A stretch of 64,000 bases of DNA from Anoxybacillus tepidamans PS2. Lineage in GTDB: Bacteria; Bacillota; Bacilli; Bacillales; Anoxybacillaceae. Each line of letters opens with the position of its first letter. Position 1 is the first letter of the stretch. The translations under genes and the position numbers were made by a program. The notes beneath the pieces were generated by a model. That model did no database searches, was not told where the DNA came from, and saw only the letters and a list, made by a program, of their open reading frames with translations. Below are positions 28,092 through 36,587 of this stretch, one piece after another. The stretch is from positions 1 to 64,000 of the forward strand of contig NZ_JHVN01000015.1 in NCBI RefSeq assembly GCF_000620165.1, written 5' to 3'.

Positions 28092-28574
28092 ATGTCCAGA
28101 GGAAAGAAGAAAACAACCATCATTTTATTCAGCGGGGATTACGACAAGGCGATGGCGGCCTACATTATTGCCAACGGCGCGGCGGCGTATGACCATGAAG
28201 TGACGATTTTCCATACGTTTTGGGGTCTTAACGCCCTAAGAAAAGAAGAACATGTGCCTGTACAAAAAGGATTTTTAGAAAAAATGTTTGCGAAAATGAT
28301 GCCGCGCGGGGCGGATAAAATGGGGCTTTCGCGAATGAACTTCGCGGGAGTCGGTCCGAAACTGATTAAGCATGTAATCGAAAAGCATAACGCCATGCCA
28401 CTTCCAGACCTCATTGAGATGGCGAAAGAACAAGGAGTCAAACTTGTCGCCTGTCAGATGACGGTCGATTTGTTGGGGCTCAAACAAGAAGAATTGATTG
28501 ATGGCATTGAATTTGCTGGAGTGGCGGCCTACTTGGCGGATGCTTCAGAAGGTAATGTGAACTTGTTTATATAA
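28092..28574 (+). CDS. DsrE/DsrF-family sulfurtransferase-like protein
   Basis: A 160-residue DsrE-like protein. The N-terminal strand and loop TTIILFSGDYDKAMAAYIIA and the C121-containing segment KLVACQMTVDLLGLK match DsrE2-type proteins that hold sulfane sulfur on a cysteine. Strong RBS (AAAGGAGG). In cst operons DsrE-like proteins and TusA pass sulfur to rhodaneses; that is the likely role. Confidence 0.87.
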   Translation: MSRGKKKTTIILFSGDYDKAMAAYIIANGAAAYDHEVTIFHTFWGLNALRKEEHVPVQKGFLEKMFAKMMPRGADKMGLSRMNFAGVGPKLIKHVIEKHNAMPLPDLIEMAKEQGVKLVACQMTVDLLGLKQEELIDGIEFAGVAAYLADASEGNVNLFI

Positions 28575-28584
28575 GGTGAGTGTT

Positions 28585-28950
28585 ATGACTGGAACCATTG
28601 TTAACGTATTGCTGTTTCTGCTCATCGGGTGGCTTCTTGCTGGACGCCTTCTCCCAGCCAAAGGTGTGTGGATGATTACAACAAATGAATTGAAAAAAGA
28701 ATTAGGAAAAAGAAATGTACAATATATAGATGTTCGAACACCAATGGAATTTAATGCGAATCATATTCGCGGGTTTAAAAATATCCCGCTTTACGAACTG
28801 AAAAAGCGGATTCATGAATTATCCAAAGACAAGGAAATTATTGTGATTTGCCAAAGCGGTATGAGAAGCACGAAAGCAGGCAAGTTATTGAAAAAACTCG
28901 GATTTAAACAAGTTACAAACGTCGTAGGCGGCATGAGCGCTTGGATGTAA
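28585..28950 (+). CDS. Membrane-anchored rhodanese
   Basis: A 121-residue protein with an N-terminal hydrophobic anchor (about 5-24) followed by a single rhodanese domain; the catalytic loop is CQSGMRS (C89). The preceding motif YIDVRTPMEF is the CH2A block. ATG 28585 with AGGTGAG upstream is preferred over GTG/ATG variants three codons earlier. It would transfer sulfur between persulfide donors near the membrane. Confidence 0.85.
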   Translation: MTGTIVNVLLFLLIGWLLAGRLLPAKGVWMITTNELKKELGKRNVQYIDVRTPMEFNANHIRGFKNIPLYELKKRIHELSKDKEIIVICQSGMRSTKAGKLLKKLGFKQVTNVVGGMSAWM

Positions 28951-28964
28951 CGGAGGGAAGAATG

Positions 28965-29261
28965 ATGAAAGAAATCACGGCAAAAGAAGTGGAGCAGCTG
29001 CTTCATGGCGAGCATCGCCTCGGCATCATTGATGTGCGCGAAGTAGAGGAAGTGAAAGCGGGAATGATTCCGGGGGCGGTGAACATTCCGCTAAGCCTTC
29101 TTGAATTCCGCATGAATGAATTGCCAAAAGACAAAGAATACATTGTTGTTTGCAGCTCAGGGGGAAGAAGCGCACGAGCAGTGCAATTTTTAGAAAGCTA
29201 CGGATACAATGTGACGAATATGACAGGCGGCATGTTGGCGTGGGAAGGTCCTGTCGATTAA
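28965..29261 (+). CDS. Single-domain rhodanese sulfurtransferase
   Basis: A cytosolic rhodanese of 98 residues (99 if ATG 28962 is used). IIDVREVEEV is the conserved N-terminal block and CSSGGRS (C63) the active-site loop. GGAGG (28952-28956) is eight bases before ATG 28965. It lies 14 bases after the membrane rhodanese gene and belongs to the same transcript. Confidence 0.87.
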   Translation: MKEITAKEVEQLLHGEHRLGIIDVREVEEVKAGMIPGAVNIPLSLLEFRMNELPKDKEYIVVCSSGGRSARAVQFLESYGYNVTNMTGGMLAWEGPVD

Positions 29262-29280
29262 GTGAAGGAGGAAAGAAAAA

Positions 29281-29850
29281 ATGATTCAAGCAAATATGAC
29301 AGTTGATGCAAAAGGACTTTCATGTCCGATGCCGATTGTAAGAACAAAAAAGGCGATCAATGAATTGCAACCAGGGCAAGTGTTAGAAGTCGAGGCGACC
29401 GATAAAGGGTCGAAAGCCGACATTAAAGCGTGGGCGGAAAGCACAGGACATCAATACCTCGGAACGATTGAAGAGGGGAACGTGTTAAAACATTACATTC
29501 GCAAAGCAAGTGAAAACGAGGCAAAAGAAGAGCTGGAATTTCCAAACGTCGTCTCGAATGAGGAACTGCTCATAAAGTTAAATGAAGCAGGTGTCATGAT
29601 TTTAGATGTTCGTGAACAAGCAGAGTATGCATTTGGACATATTCCAGGGGCGATTTCGATTCCGCTCGGCGAATTGGAACAACGGATGGAGGAGTTATCA
29701 AAAGAACATCATATTTACGTTGTGTGCCGCACAGGCAGCCGCAGCGATTTGGCGGCACGGAAGTTGGCGGAACAAGGATTTGCGAATGTGTGGAACGTGA
29801 TGCCGGGCATGTCGCAATGGACCGGGCCACTGCAAAAAGAGTTGCCTTAA
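29281..29850 (+). CDS. TusA-rhodanese fusion (CstA-like)
   Basis: A 189-residue two-domain protein: TusA domain (residues 1-75, CPMP at C15) fused to a rhodanese (about 88-185, loop CRTGSRS, C149). The order resembles part of Staphylococcus CstA, which moves persulfide sulfur between thiols. A strong AAGGAGG precedes the ATG. The domain pairing suggests intramolecular transfer from TusA to rhodanese. Confidence 0.88.
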   Translation: MIQANMTVDAKGLSCPMPIVRTKKAINELQPGQVLEVEATDKGSKADIKAWAESTGHQYLGTIEEGNVLKHYIRKASENEAKEELEFPNVVSNEELLIKLNEAGVMILDVREQAEYAFGHIPGAISIPLGELEQRMEELSKEHHIYVVCRTGSRSDLAARKLAEQGFANVWNVMPGMSQWTGPLQKELP

Positions 29851-29876
29851 GTGAAGGGGTTTTTCTGGATTTTAAA

Positions 29877-29892
29877 ATACTAATGGGGGTAT
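29877..29892. promoter_or_regulatory. Candidate CstR operator 4
   Basis: ATAC - 8 bases including GGGG - GTAT, directly before the start of the rhodanese-MBL gene. Less perfect than operators 2 and 3. Confidence 0.5.
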
Positions 29893-29899
29893 AGTCGCT

Positions 29900-31030
29900 G
29901 TGAAACAAATGACAGTCAAAGAGTTAACAAGCAAAGTGTTAAACAAAGAAAGCGTTTTTATCTTTGATGTGCGCAATGAAAGCGATTTTCACGATTGGAA
30001 AATTGAAGGGGAAAATTTCGAATACTTAAATGTGCCATATTTCGAACTAATCGATGGAATTGAGGCGGTAGCCGATCGTATGCCGAAAGACAAAGATGTA
30101 GTCGTTGTTTGCGCCAAAGGTGGTTCAGCCACGTTTGTCGCCGAGCAGCTTGAGGAAGCCGGCTTCGGCAATGTCTATACGCTTGTTGATGGCATGAAAG
30201 CATGGAGCGAGCACCTTCACAAAGCAAAAGTATATGAAGACGAAAAAATGAAGGTATATCAATTCATCCGCATCGGAAAAGGCTGCTTATCCTATATGGT
30301 GATTTCAGGGAATGAAGCGCTTGTTGTGGATCCTTCTCGCTTTGTCGATGTGTATGAGAATGTCGCGAATGAAGAAGGCGTCAAAATTACGCATATCGTC
30401 GACTCGCACTTGCATGCGGACCATATTTCTGGAGGAAGGGAGTTGGCAAAGCATACAAGAGCAAAATACTATCTCATGAAGAGCGAAGGGGCGGTGTATG
30501 ACTTTGAACCGCTAGAAGCGCACGATACCATCGAGTTTGAACGAGTTCAATTAGAAGTATTGGCGGTAAAAACACCGGGCCATACGCCGGGAAGCGTCTC
30601 CTTCTTTGTAAACAACCAGCTTCTTTTCTCAGGTGATACCATTTTCGTCGGCGGCTTAGGACGTCCGGACTTAGGCGGAAAAGCAGCGGAGTGGGCGGTC
30701 GATTTATACAATACGGTGTATGAGAAAGTTGCGGCGATCGCCGACGATGTCATCGTGTTGCCAGGGCACTATGCAAGTTTAGATGACGAAATGAACAACG
30801 AAGGTTATATCGGCGACACACTTGGCAACATCCGCGCCCGCAACGAAATGATGCAAAATAAATCGCAAGAAGAATTTATCGAAATGGTCGTCCAAAACGC
30901 CAACAGTGAAACTCCTCCAAACTTTGAAGATATTGTGGCCATTAACCGCGGCTTAAAAACCGCAGACGCGGAGCAAAAGCAAGAACTCGAAATCGGACCG
31001 AACCGTTGTGCACTTCATCATACGCATTAA
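29900..31030 (+). CDS. Rhodanese-metallo-beta-lactamase persulfide dioxygenase (CstB-like)
   Basis: A 376-residue fusion. The N-terminal rhodanese (about 10-110, catalytic loop CAKGGSA, C71) is followed by a metallo-beta-lactamase domain with HLHADH (170-175), PGHTPGS, GDTIFVGGLGRPD and a PGHY ending, the ETHE1/CstB iron site. Such enzymes oxidise persulfides to sulfite or thiosulfate. In Staphylococcus CstB the catalytic rhodanese is at the C-terminus; here the rhodanese comes first. GTG start with GGGGG ten bases upstream; ATG 29909 is an alternative. Confidence 0.87.
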   Translation: MKQMTVKELTSKVLNKESVFIFDVRNESDFHDWKIEGENFEYLNVPYFELIDGIEAVADRMPKDKDVVVVCAKGGSATFVAEQLEEAGFGNVYTLVDGMKAWSEHLHKAKVYEDEKMKVYQFIRIGKGCLSYMVISGNEALVVDPSRFVDVYENVANEEGVKITHIVDSHLHADHISGGRELAKHTRAKYYLMKSEGAVYDFEPLEAHDTIEFERVQLEVLAVKTPGHTPGSVSFFVNNQLLFSGDTIFVGGLGRPDLGGKAAEWAVDLYNTVYEKVAAIADDVIVLPGHYASLDDEMNNEGYIGDTLGNIRARNEMMQNKSQEEFIEMVVQNANSETPPNFEDIVAINRGLKTADAEQKQELEIGPNRCALHHTH

Positions 31031-31049
31031 AAATAAAAACAGCGAATCA

Positions 31050-31083
31050 GGGGGGGACGCATAATGCCCCCCTCGGTTTTTCA
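31050..31083 (+). terminator. Terminator or attenuator before tauE
   Basis: GGGGGG / CCCCCC stem (31050-31072) followed by TCGGTTTTTC. It may partly terminate the cst transcript before the exporter gene. Confidence 0.7.
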
Positions 31084-31103
31084 CCAAAGGGGGATTTTAT
31101 AAC

Positions 31104-31886
31104 ATGGAAGTCACACTTAATTATATCATCGTCATTTTTCTCATCGGCTTTATCGGTTCTTTTATTTCCGGAATGGTCGGAATTGGCGGTTCGATTATTA
31201 AATATCCGATGTTGCTTTATCTTCCGCCGTTATTTGGCCTTGCGGCGTTTAGCGCACACCAAGTGGCCGGTGTGAGCGCGGTGCAAGTATTTTTCGCGAC
31301 AATCGGCGGCGTCTGGGCGTACCGAAAGGGCGGCTATCTTAATAAAAAACTCATTCTTTATATGGGGATTAGTATTTTAGCTGGTAGTTTCATTGGCGGA
31401 TATGGATCGAAACTAATGACAGAATCAAGCATTAATCTTATTTACGGCATTCTTGCTGCATTAGCAGCGATTATGATGTTCGTTCCGAAAAAAGGTATTG
31501 ATGATATTCCGCTAGATAAGGTAACGTTCAATCAATGGCTTGCTGCGATTCTTGCATTTGTCGTCGGTGTCGGTTCGGGAATCGTTGGCGCGGCTGGTGC
31601 GTTTCTTTTAGTGCCGATTATGCTTGTTGTGCTCAAAATCCCAACGAGAATGACGATCGCTTCTTCGCTGGCGATTACGTTCATCTCTTCGATTGGATCA
31701 ACGTTTGGCAAAATCGCAACAGGCCAAGTCCAGTTTGTTCCGGCGTTAATCATGGTGGTGGCAAGTATTCTCGCCTCTCCGCTAGGAGCAAAGGCGGGAC
31801 AAAAAATGAATACGAAAGTGCTCCAAGTCATTTTAGCTATCTTAATTTTAGCGACAGCTATTAAAATTTGGGTCGACATTTTATAA
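31104..31886 (+). CDS. TauE/SafE-family sulfite/sulfonate exporter
   Basis: A 260-residue membrane protein with about eight hydrophobic segments and the two internal repeats of the TauE/SafE family ([13 protein letters not shown] near the start; [17 protein letters not shown] in the second half). Following a persulfide dioxygenase, it probably exports sulfite or thiosulfate. AAAGGGGG precedes the ATG. Confidence 0.88.
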   Translation: MEVTLNYIIVIFLIGFIGSFISGMVGIGGSIIKYPMLLYLPPLFGLAAFSAHQVAGVSAVQVFFATIGGVWAYRKGGYLNKKLILYMGISILAGSFIGGYGSKLMTESSINLIYGILAALAAIMMFVPKKGIDDIPLDKVTFNQWLAAILAFVVGVGSGIVGAAGAFLLVPIMLVVLKIPTRMTIASSLAITFISSIGSTFGKIATGQVQFVPALIMVVASILASPLGAKAGQKMNTKVLQVILAILILATAIKIWVDIL

Positions 31887-31889
31887 AAA

Positions 31890-31915
31890 AAGGTGTTTAC
31901 GCCTGCTTTTTTTCT
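31890..31915 (+). terminator. Weak terminator after tauE
   Basis: AGGTG / CGCCT short stem followed by a seven-T run. Confidence 0.5.
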
Positions 31916-31965
31916 GGTAAAACAGGAATATATGTTCTTATTTACGCTAGATGGGGAGGATGTTA

Positions 31966-32346
31966 ATGATTCAACGCATTGCGACAGTCGCGCTTTATGT
32001 TGAGGATCAACAAAAAGCAAAACAGTTTTGGACGGAAAAAGTCGGGTTTGAAGTGGTGGCGGAACACCCAATGGGGTCGAACGCGTTTTGGCTCGAAGTA
32101 GCTCCAAAAGGTGCACAAACCGCTCTTGTTCTTTATCCAAAAGCGATGATGAACGACTGGGACAAAAAGAAGCCTTCTATCGTTTTTGAGTGCGATAATG
32201 TCATGAGCACATATGAAACAATGAAAGCGAACGGGGTCGAATTTTTAGCAGAGCCGCAACAAATGCCGTGGGGCACATTTGTACAATTCAAAGACGAAGA
32301 TGGAAACGAATTTGTGCTAAAAGAAGCAGCACAACAGCCTGCCTAA
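31966..32346 (+). CDS. VOC-superfamily (glyoxalase-like) protein
   Basis: A 126-residue single-module vicinal oxygen chelate protein. The two beta-alpha-beta-beta-beta units start at TVALYVEDQQKAKQFWTE and SIVFECDNVMSTYETMK; the end GTFVQFKDEDGNEFVLKE is typical. GGGGAGG precedes ATG 31966. The enzyme reaction is not predictable; relatives include glyoxalase I and antibiotic resistance proteins. Confidence 0.8.
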   Translation: MIQRIATVALYVEDQQKAKQFWTEKVGFEVVAEHPMGSNAFWLEVAPKGAQTALVLYPKAMMNDWDKKKPSIVFECDNVMSTYETMKANGVEFLAEPQQMPWGTFVQFKDEDGNEFVLKEAAQQPA

Positions 32347-32363
32347 GTGAAGGCAGGCTTTGT
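32336..32363. terminator. Bidirectional terminator
   Basis: AGCCTGCCT / AGGCAGGCT stem between the convergent VOC and glutathione peroxidase genes; the VOC stop codon lies in its loop. Confidence 0.75.
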
Positions 32364-32373
32364 CCGTTTTCTA

Positions 32374-32934
32374 TTACAGCGTTTTTGGCGCAAGCAATTC
32401 TGCGATATCGTTTTCAAAGTCCAACGGCGTTTCGTGCGGCTCATATCGCCGAATAACGCGGTCGTTGGCATCAATTAAAAACTTTGTAAAATTCCATTTA
32501 ATTTCATCTCCAGCGAGCCACTCCGGCGCTTTGTCCAAAATCATCAATTTTAGCAATTTTGCCATTGAATTCGTTTCATCGAACCCTTGAAACGGCGCTT
32601 GTTGCTTTAGGTATTGGAACAGCGGGTGCGCATGCGGTCCGTTCACGTCCATTTTAGCGAAAATCGGAAACGTCACACCATAATTCAATTGGCAAAAGGA
32701 GACGGCTTCTTCGTTGCTGCCCGGCTCTTGCTCGCCAAATTGATTGCAAGGAAAACCGAGAATTTCCAAGCCGTTTGGTTGATATTTTTCGTACAGTTTT
32801 TGTAAATCTTGAAATTGCGGCGTGAAACGGCATTGGCTGGCCGTGTTCACAATCAAAAGTGTTTTTCCTTTATAATTGGACAGTGAAATGCTCTCTCCGT
32901 TTGCTTTTTTTACGTCAAATTGATAAATCGACAT
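32374..32934 (-). CDS. bsaA: Glutathione peroxidase-family thiol peroxidase (BsaA-like)
   Basis: A 186-residue peroxidase of the GPx family. The peroxidatic residue is C35 (VNTASQC) in place of selenocysteine. The blocks LEILGFPCNQFGEQEPG (with the resolving-type cysteine) and the WNFTKFLID motif provide the catalytic Gln/Trp/Asn set. AGGTGAT is before ATG 32934. Bacillus lacks glutathione, so thioredoxin is the likely reductant. Monocistronic. Confidence 0.9.
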   Translation of the reverse strand: MSIYQFDVKKANGESISLSNYKGKTLLIVNTASQCRFTPQFQDLQKLYEKYQPNGLEILGFPCNQFGEQEPGSNEEAVSFCQLNYGVTFPIFAKMDVNGPHAHPLFQYLKQQAPFQGFDETNSMAKLLKLMILDKAPEWLAGDEIKWNFTKFLIDANDRVIRRYEPHETPLDFENDIAELLAPKTL

Positions 32935-33082
32935 TTTTATCACCTACATTTTCTATTATTTTATATTAATTATTATTTAATATTTATGATAAAATGTAAA
33001 ATTATTTGCTCGAAACACTTGCGAATTTATCTTGAAATAAAATATCATGAAATAAAAACAAATAAAAAAGGAGCATGTATTC

Positions 33083-33943
33083 ATGAAATATCAAATTCAT
33101 CCGCAAGCGGAAATTGGCCATATTCATTTGATTGTGACAAAGCTCGATCGTTCGCTTCGTTTTTATACGGAGGTCATAGGGTTTCAAGTGTTAGAGCAAG
33201 AAGAAAAGAGGGCGGTGTTAACGACCGATGGAACAACGCCGCTTGTTGTGCTTGAAGAAAAGGAGGAGGCGGTGAGAAAGCCGCCTCGGACAACCGGGTT
33301 GTATCATTTTGCGATTTTAGTTCCCGATCGCGCAAGCCTCGCCCGGGCGCTTCTCCATCTATTGCAAACACGCTATCCGCTTCACGGTGCTTCCGACCAT
33401 CAATTTAGCGAAGCGGTGTATTTGGCTGATCCGGATGGAAACGGCATTGAAATTTATGCTGACAGACCGAGAGACGAGTGGGAGAAGACGGAACGCGGCG
33501 AGTATAAAGGGACGACTGTGCCTCTTGATGTAGAGGGATTGTTGGCGGAGGCAGGCGGCGTTCCTTGGATGGGTCTTCCGGCGGAAACGAAAATCGGCCA
33601 TGTCCATTTGCATGTGGCGGATCTTCAAGAAGCGGAGAAGTTTTACCATCAAGGGTTAGGGTTTGAAATCGCCATTCGAATGGGGAACCATGCGCTGTTT
33701 GTAGGAGCGGGCGGGTACCATCACCATATTGGCCTTAACACATGGGCTGGGGTCGGCGCGCCACAGCCGCCGGATAACGCTGTCGGTTTGCATATGTTTT
33801 CCATCAACCTACCGAATGAAGAAGAATTGGCGAAAATCATTGAGCGATTGGAAGGGATTGGCGTATCAGTCAAGTGCCAAGAAAAAGCAGTGGTTGCAGT
33901 CGATCAATCAGGCCACCGCATTCAGCTCAAAGTGAAGGAATAA
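33083..33943 (+). CDS. catE: Catechol-2,3-dioxygenase-like VOC protein (CatE-like)
   Basis: A 286-residue protein with two VOC modules: one at residues 8-130 (IGHIHLIVTKLDRSLRFYTE) and a second at 170-285 (IGHVHLHVADLQEAEKFYHQ; GLHMFSINL). Histidines of the second module plus a late glutamate usually bind iron in the CatE/YfiE group, which opens catechol rings. The upstream region is AT-rich with a weak partial palindrome around 33029-33055, not convincing as an operator. AAAAAGGAG precedes the ATG. Confidence 0.82.
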   Translation: MKYQIHPQAEIGHIHLIVTKLDRSLRFYTEVIGFQVLEQEEKRAVLTTDGTTPLVVLEEKEEAVRKPPRTTGLYHFAILVPDRASLARALLHLLQTRYPLHGASDHQFSEAVYLADPDGNGIEIYADRPRDEWEKTERGEYKGTTVPLDVEGLLAEAGGVPWMGLPAETKIGHVHLHVADLQEAEKFYHQGLGFEIAIRMGNHALFVGAGGYHHHIGLNTWAGVGAPQPPDNAVGLHMFSINLPNEEELAKIIERLEGIGVSVKCQEKAVVAVDQSGHRIQLKVKE

Positions 33944-33962
33944 CTACTCTTTTAACAAGTTT

Positions 33963-33996
33963 CCCACCTCTCAGCGAAGTGTAGGTGGGAGACTTC
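33963..33996 (+). repeat. Palindromic relic related to IS200/IS605 ends
   Basis: CCCACCT ... AGGTGGG hairpin followed by AGACTTC. It resembles the right-end hairpin of the TnpB element at 307-345 and the inverted copy near 26885-26928. No transposase coding is attached. Confidence 0.55.
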
Positions 33997-34000
33997 ATGA

Positions 34001-34620
34001 AGTTGTGATATCTGAATAGATGCCGCATTTTTCAACCTCAGCCAACAATCATTCAAGTCATTTACCAGTCCACTTATCCGAATCTAATGAGTCAAATCAT
34101 GAAGAAGCTTTCTCTCTTCGCACATCGTATGACTTGTTTCAACGAATTCACGATACCAAATAAAGACAAGCAATATCGTTCCATTCATCGTTTTGGATAT
34201 TTTGAGTGAACGCCAATCGTGAGTAATGGGCGAATGAAACCGACGTTGTGCAATTCATTGGCGAAGACGTGTCCATTTCTTTAGTGATGATGCGATGGTA
34301 CGCCTTTGAATCCGTTGTATGAAACCACTATTCATAAAAGCGTTTCGTCATTTCTTATGCAAACGTATCATCGAGGAAATATTCCATTCAACGTATTTTG
34401 GGAGACACAGTGAGTAGGTTGCTGTATAGGATTTGCATAAAAGAAACAAGTGAAGCTCTGCAAATGGTGAAGCAGGTAGCCATGACCGCAGCGGAGTGAA
34501 ATAAATTCAATTTTGTCTAACTGAACCGTTGTACATGTTATCCTATACGATTCGGTCTAAGCGTGGTATAAAATTTGTCTATATTCTACACGACACAGGT
34601 GCGAAATATAATTTTTTACT
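34001..34620. other. Gene-poor stretch with possible mobile-element debris
   Basis: About 620 bases without a supported gene. A frame from 34021 to about 34212 reads like protein (QPTIIQVIYQSTYPNLMSQI) but has no start and is cut by stops on both sides; I cannot assign it. The flanks are transposon-derived, so this is probably decayed mobile DNA. Confidence 0.4.
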
Positions 34621-35141
34621 CGTGGTGCTAGTTGAATCCTAACGCTCAACTAGCCCAAGCGTGACAAGTGAATACACCAACAAGATGCCATCGAGTGCTA
34701 CCTCAAACCCAACAATCGAATGGGCACGAATGTCTGTGATACGATACGGGTCGACGAGGACAGAGAACACCGTTTCCACCACTTTACGTTTTTGTTGGAG
34801 CCATTTCTCCCATGATTCAGATGGGCGGAGTTTCTGATTTTTGCGAGATGGAGTTCAAAAGGCGATTTGGTATTCTTCATACAACTTTTTTTGCCATTCA
34901 CTACTGATGAATCCTTTGTCCCCCAAGTTATAGGGGTGAGGAACTTGAGTCATGGCGATTTCCGCTGCGGTTCGATCGTGGCACGTGACAGGATGCTTCC
35001 GTTACCCCATATCCCATAGGGAGCCCTTGAAGTGCTCTTGCATGTGAATTCTCCTTTTCAATGTTTAATCGCACTTTCATTTTAAGGAGATCCTCATGCA
35101 AGGGCTATTTTTATGCTTGTCTGATTTTATCTAGCACCACG
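34621..35141 (-). mobile_element. Internally deleted IS element with 11-bp terminal inverted repeats
   Basis: CGTGGTGCTAG (34621-34631) and CTAGCACCACG (35131-35141) are perfect inverted repeats 499 bases apart, bounding a minus-strand transposase remnant. No clear target duplication is seen. The element is far shorter than a complete IS, so it has lost its 5' transposase half and cannot move by itself. Confidence 0.65.
34639..34953 (-). pseudogene. DDE transposase fragment (IS982-like)
   Basis: The minus-strand frame reads HPYNLGDKGFISSEWQ, a TGA stop at 34855-34857, then TPSRKNQKLRPSESWEKW and RKVVETVFSVLVDPYRITDI, a pattern of the last third of an IS982-type DDE transposase (the second Asp in GDKG and the Glu in VETVFS). 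The N-terminal third is missing and one stop interrupts it. The terminal repeats do not begin with ACCC as in typical IS982, so the family is tentative. Confidence 0.6.
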
Positions 35142-35228
35142 GGTATAGTTTTTATAAAATTTATCTCATATGGTATTTATTTATAATATATGGTATAATT
35201 TTTTAAAAAATAAAAAGAGGTGAAAAAA

Positions 35229-35762
35229 ATGAAAAAAGTCATTTATTGTCTAATTTTTTCACTATTTTGTGTATTCCCTTTTACAGCATTGGCAGCTGGT
35301 AATCAAGAGATGACTGGGGCTGTTAATGAACAATTCAAAAAAAGTCTTACCTATTACAAAGATCATTCAGCGCAAATACTTGATAGTATAACCACGTCTA
35401 CTGAAGTTGGGGAAGGGGGGGCAAAGCAAGTTAAAAACATTAAAGTAGTATTGGCGGAAGGAAAAGAAGTTAGAGATAGCATTTTCTACTTTGACACAAA
35501 ACAAATTTACTATTATGACTTAGATGCGCAAAAAATTATTGATGCTGGAACGGTCCAAAAAAATACAGAAATAAAAAAATTTGAGAAAAAATACAAAAAC
35601 GAAGTTGGTAAAGACATTAATCCTTTCTCACTCCTTATTTTTATGATTGCGCTCTTTTCTACCATCATTCTCCCTCTAATTTTTGCAGCTTTATCCAATA
35701 AGAACTCTTCGTCATACAAATTGCAGTTAGAGCAAGTTAGTGTCGGGACATACAAAAATTAA
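35229..35762 (+). CDS. Secreted or membrane protein of unknown function
   Basis: A 177-residue protein with an N-terminal signal sequence (MKKVIYCLIFSLFCVFPFTA, probable cleavage after ALA), a Lys-rich middle and a second hydrophobic segment near residues 137-160, ending in a short cytoplasmic tail. No motif recognised. AAAGAGGTG precedes ATG 35229 (GTG at 35220 also in frame). It sits at the edge of the AT-rich peptide island, facing the cysteine-rich peptide gene across a shared terminator; a role in immunity or maturation is possible but unproven. Confidence 0.55.
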   Translation: MKKVIYCLIFSLFCVFPFTALAAGNQEMTGAVNEQFKKSLTYYKDHSAQILDSITTSTEVGEGGAKQVKNIKVVLAEGKEVRDSIFYFDTKQIYYYDLDAQKIIDAGTVQKNTEIKKFEKKYKNEVGKDINPFSLLIFMIALFSTIILPLIFAALSNKNSSSYKLQLEQVSVGTYKN

Positions 35763-35801
35763 AACAATAAGCTGGCGGGGAACGCCAGCTTATTGTTTTA
35801 T
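35762..35801. terminator. Bidirectional terminator
   Basis: AAAACAATAAGCTGGCG / CGCCAGCTTATTGTTTTA, a 17-bp perfect stem, between two convergent genes. Confidence 0.9.
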
Positions 35802-35830
35802 GTGGAAGAAGAGATTCTCTTATTTTTAAA

Positions 35831-36019
35831 TTAGCAACCGCAATTACAGAGTTGTACAGAAGAGCACTGTTCACCAGTTCTTGAATCTTTATATACCCCT
35901 AAAGTTGCTTGGAATCCATAAGTGGCACAACGGTTATCTGTACTGCACCATTTGTAAAAATAAGTAGATGTGCAAGGAACATAATTAGGAGAAATTAATC
36001 CGAATAAAAACTTACTCAT
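35831..36019 (-). CDS. Cysteine-rich small peptide (possible disulfide-rich bacteriocin or RiPP precursor)
   Basis: A 62-residue peptide with seven cysteines (16, 25, 31, 52, 58, 60, 62), ending LCNCGC. The C-terminal 47 residues are rich in Cys, Tyr, Ser, Thr and Gly; the first 15 are hydrophobic without a typical signal peptide or double-glycine leader. GGAAGGA precedes the ATG. It lies 28 bases downstream of a thioredoxin-like gene on the same strand and close to a divergent ABC exporter-MauE-thioredoxin operon. I do not recognise the family. The neighbours suggest secretion and oxidative folding. Confidence 0.7.
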   Translation of the reverse strand: MSKFLFGLISPNYVPCTSTYFYKWCSTDNRCATYGFQATLGVYKDSRTGEQCSSVQLCNCGC

Positions 36020-36047
36020 TAATAATCCTTCCTTTCCTCGTAGAAAT

Positions 36048-36587
36048 TTAACTATTAATTAGAAGAGAATCTCTTCTTAAAAACAACAGATCTAATTCGT
36101 AAACATCTGGGGTTATAAACTCGATTTTTCCTTGTTGATTTAAAATGATGAAAGCGGGATAGTAAGGGATTTGAAATTCATCAATTAAGTCGTTGTTGTA
36201 TTGAAAAACCGATAAATGAGGATCTACTAAATCTAAATATTCGATTAACTTATCACTGCTTTCGTTAATTAAAATTTGTAAAGAAACTTTTAGATTTCTG
36301 TAAGTGAGAATATTCCAAAATTCTTCGAAGTGTTCTATACAGTGTGGACAGTTGCTGTTTAAAATTACAACAATATTTAAATATTTAGGATGGATTTCAA
36401 AAAAAGCTGTTTCCCCTTTTTTTCCTTTTAATTGATAACCAACTAAATTCTTGGAATAATTAATTTTTTTATAATTCAATATCGGTGCTGAATTTTTTGA
36501 ATCCATGTTTGTGATAGTTTGTAAAGCTCTCAATGAATACGAAATAGACAAAATAAGAAATAAAATATAGGATATTACATTTAACAA
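36048..36587 (-). CDS. Membrane-anchored thioredoxin-like protein (CPHC)
   Basis: A 179-residue protein with an N-terminal anchor (about 3-21) and a thioredoxin fold containing NSNCPHC (C80, C83) and a cis-proline segment YYPAFIILNQQGKIE near 144-158. CPHC is a DsbA-like, oxidising type pair. It precedes the cysteine-rich peptide gene in the same operon, and is the natural candidate to form its disulfides. The gene is AT-rich with codon use unlike the core genome. Confidence 0.75.
   Translation of the reverse strand: MLNVISYILFLILSISYSLRALQTITNMDSKNSAPILNYKKINYSKNLVGYQLKGKKGETAFFEIHPKYLNIVVILNSNCPHCIEHFEEFWNILTYRNLKVSLQILINESSDKLIEYLDLVDPHLSVFQYNNDLIDEFQIPYYPAFIILNQQGKIEFITPDVYELDLLFLRRDSLLINS

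Noticed and set aside
33000-33080. Possible MhqR/YodB-type operator before the CatE-like gene
   Set aside because: TATCTTGAAAT occurs, but its partner half-site is missing or too different.
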